60,127 nt of DNA from Planctomyces sp. Its GTDB lineage: Bacteria > Planctomycetota > Planctomycetia > Planctomycetales > Planctomycetaceae. The stretch is from assembly GCA_016795105.1 (NCBI GenBank), contig JAEUIH010000035.1:7545-67671 (forward strand), read 5' to 3'. Below are positions 60,055 through 60,127 of this stretch, piece by piece (position 1 is the first letter of the stretch; each line of letters starts with the position of its first letter). The position numbers and the translations under genes were made by a program. The notes beneath the pieces were generated by a model. That model saw only the letters and a program-made list of their open reading frames with translations, had not been told where the DNA came from and did no database searches.

Positions 60055-60127
60055 ATAGGGGTAGGGAGGACCGATTGATATCGGCTCCCCCCTCCCTCCG
60101 AACCGGACTGGCGGATCTCCCGCATCC
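60055..60127 (-). mobile_element. 3' end of a probable group II intron (domains V and VI), cut by the window edge
   Basis: Read on the minus strand from 60127, GGATGCGGGAGATCCGCC then AGTCCGGTTC looks like the bulk of domain V (ending at 60100). Its missing start should be GAGCC. A domain VI-like hairpin follows, with CCGAT/ATCGG around ATCA, then CCTCCCTACCCCTAT, which fits the usual intron end ...CCTAC....AY. The branch-point A would be 60062, 7 nt from the end at 60055. The intron body and any reverse transcriptase lie right of the window. Confidence 0.65.

Noticed and set aside
1-60127. tRNA, rRNA and riboswitches
   Set aside because: No T-loop-like GTTCGAATC in a cloverleaf context, no rRNA signature and no known riboswitch core was seen by eye. 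A computed covariance search could still find one.

Overview
The window reads as a piece of a chromosome from a planctomycete, probably a marine or freshwater Planctomycetaceae-type bacterium. This is inference from gene content. It has a secreted protein with a LEPR-XLL-type N-terminal motif, a DUF1571 protein, a PSCyt-type haem protein fused to WD40 repeats, PQQ-propeller and VCBS/FG-GAP proteins, an AroD-AroE fusion, many Gfo/vWA/BNR/PEGA-type proteins, and intergenic hairpin repeats of the GGGCATTCCTGCCC kind. Genes are short transcription units on both strands. No rRNA, tRNA, CRISPR array or prophage was recognised.

Layout. (1) 1-8385, plus strand: a sugar locus with rfbF (cut by the window edge), rfbG, a sugar C-methyltransferase, a 3,5-epimerase, a NeuD/PglD-like acyltransferase, a CmcI-like protein, a perosamine-synthase-like aminotransferase and an MsbA-like exporter. 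Facing it on the minus strand (8586-11347) are a nucleotidyltransferase/P-loop kinase fusion, a GT4 glycosyltransferase and a small conserved protein. Together they suggest synthesis and export of a glycan carrying a CDP-derived, methyl-branched and/or 4-amino 6-deoxy sugar. (2) 11457-16036: a 28-bp tandem hairpin repeat, then a PQQ-propeller membrane protein, mscL, mtaB and tmk. (3) 16287-20520, minus: an ABC-2-type exporter pair, scpB and an unknown membrane protein. (4) 20693-27315: DUF1571 protein, panC, a 1,111-residue Calx-beta/cyclophilin surface protein, and a vWA protein. (5) 27467-31904: a Gfo/Idh-like protein, then an overlapping aroDE-aroK-prepilin peptidase operon. (6) 31969-37369: OsmC, ROK protein, Ppx/GppA and polyphosphate kinase. 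(7) 37395-44457: two large thiol-redox proteins (DUF255-DsbD-alpha; glutaredoxin-CcdA) around a helix-hairpin-helix/HlyD protein. (8) 44717-55793: GH2 glycosidase, TPR protein, haem/VCBS lipoprotein, LRR/coiled-coil protein, PEGA lipoprotein, HDOD-GGDEF regulator, MBL hydrolase and methyltransferase. (9) 55831-60127: a coiled-coil/cytochrome/WD40 protein, a 29-residue highly basic protein with its own promoter and terminator, a BNR-repeat protein, and at the edge what looks like the 3' end (domains V-VI) of a group II intron.

Most notable are the putative CDP-branched-sugar pathway, the NTase-kinase fusion, the 29-residue basic protein unit at 58521-58820, repeat elements that fill junctions between convergent genes (8395-8582, 42064-42178, 50091-50160), the HhH-HlyD fusion, a degenerate-GGDEF regulator that keeps its c-di-GMP inhibitory-site motif, and the partial group II intron. 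Start sites were chosen by ribosome-binding sites and family length where possible. No database search was available, so family names rest on motif recognition.
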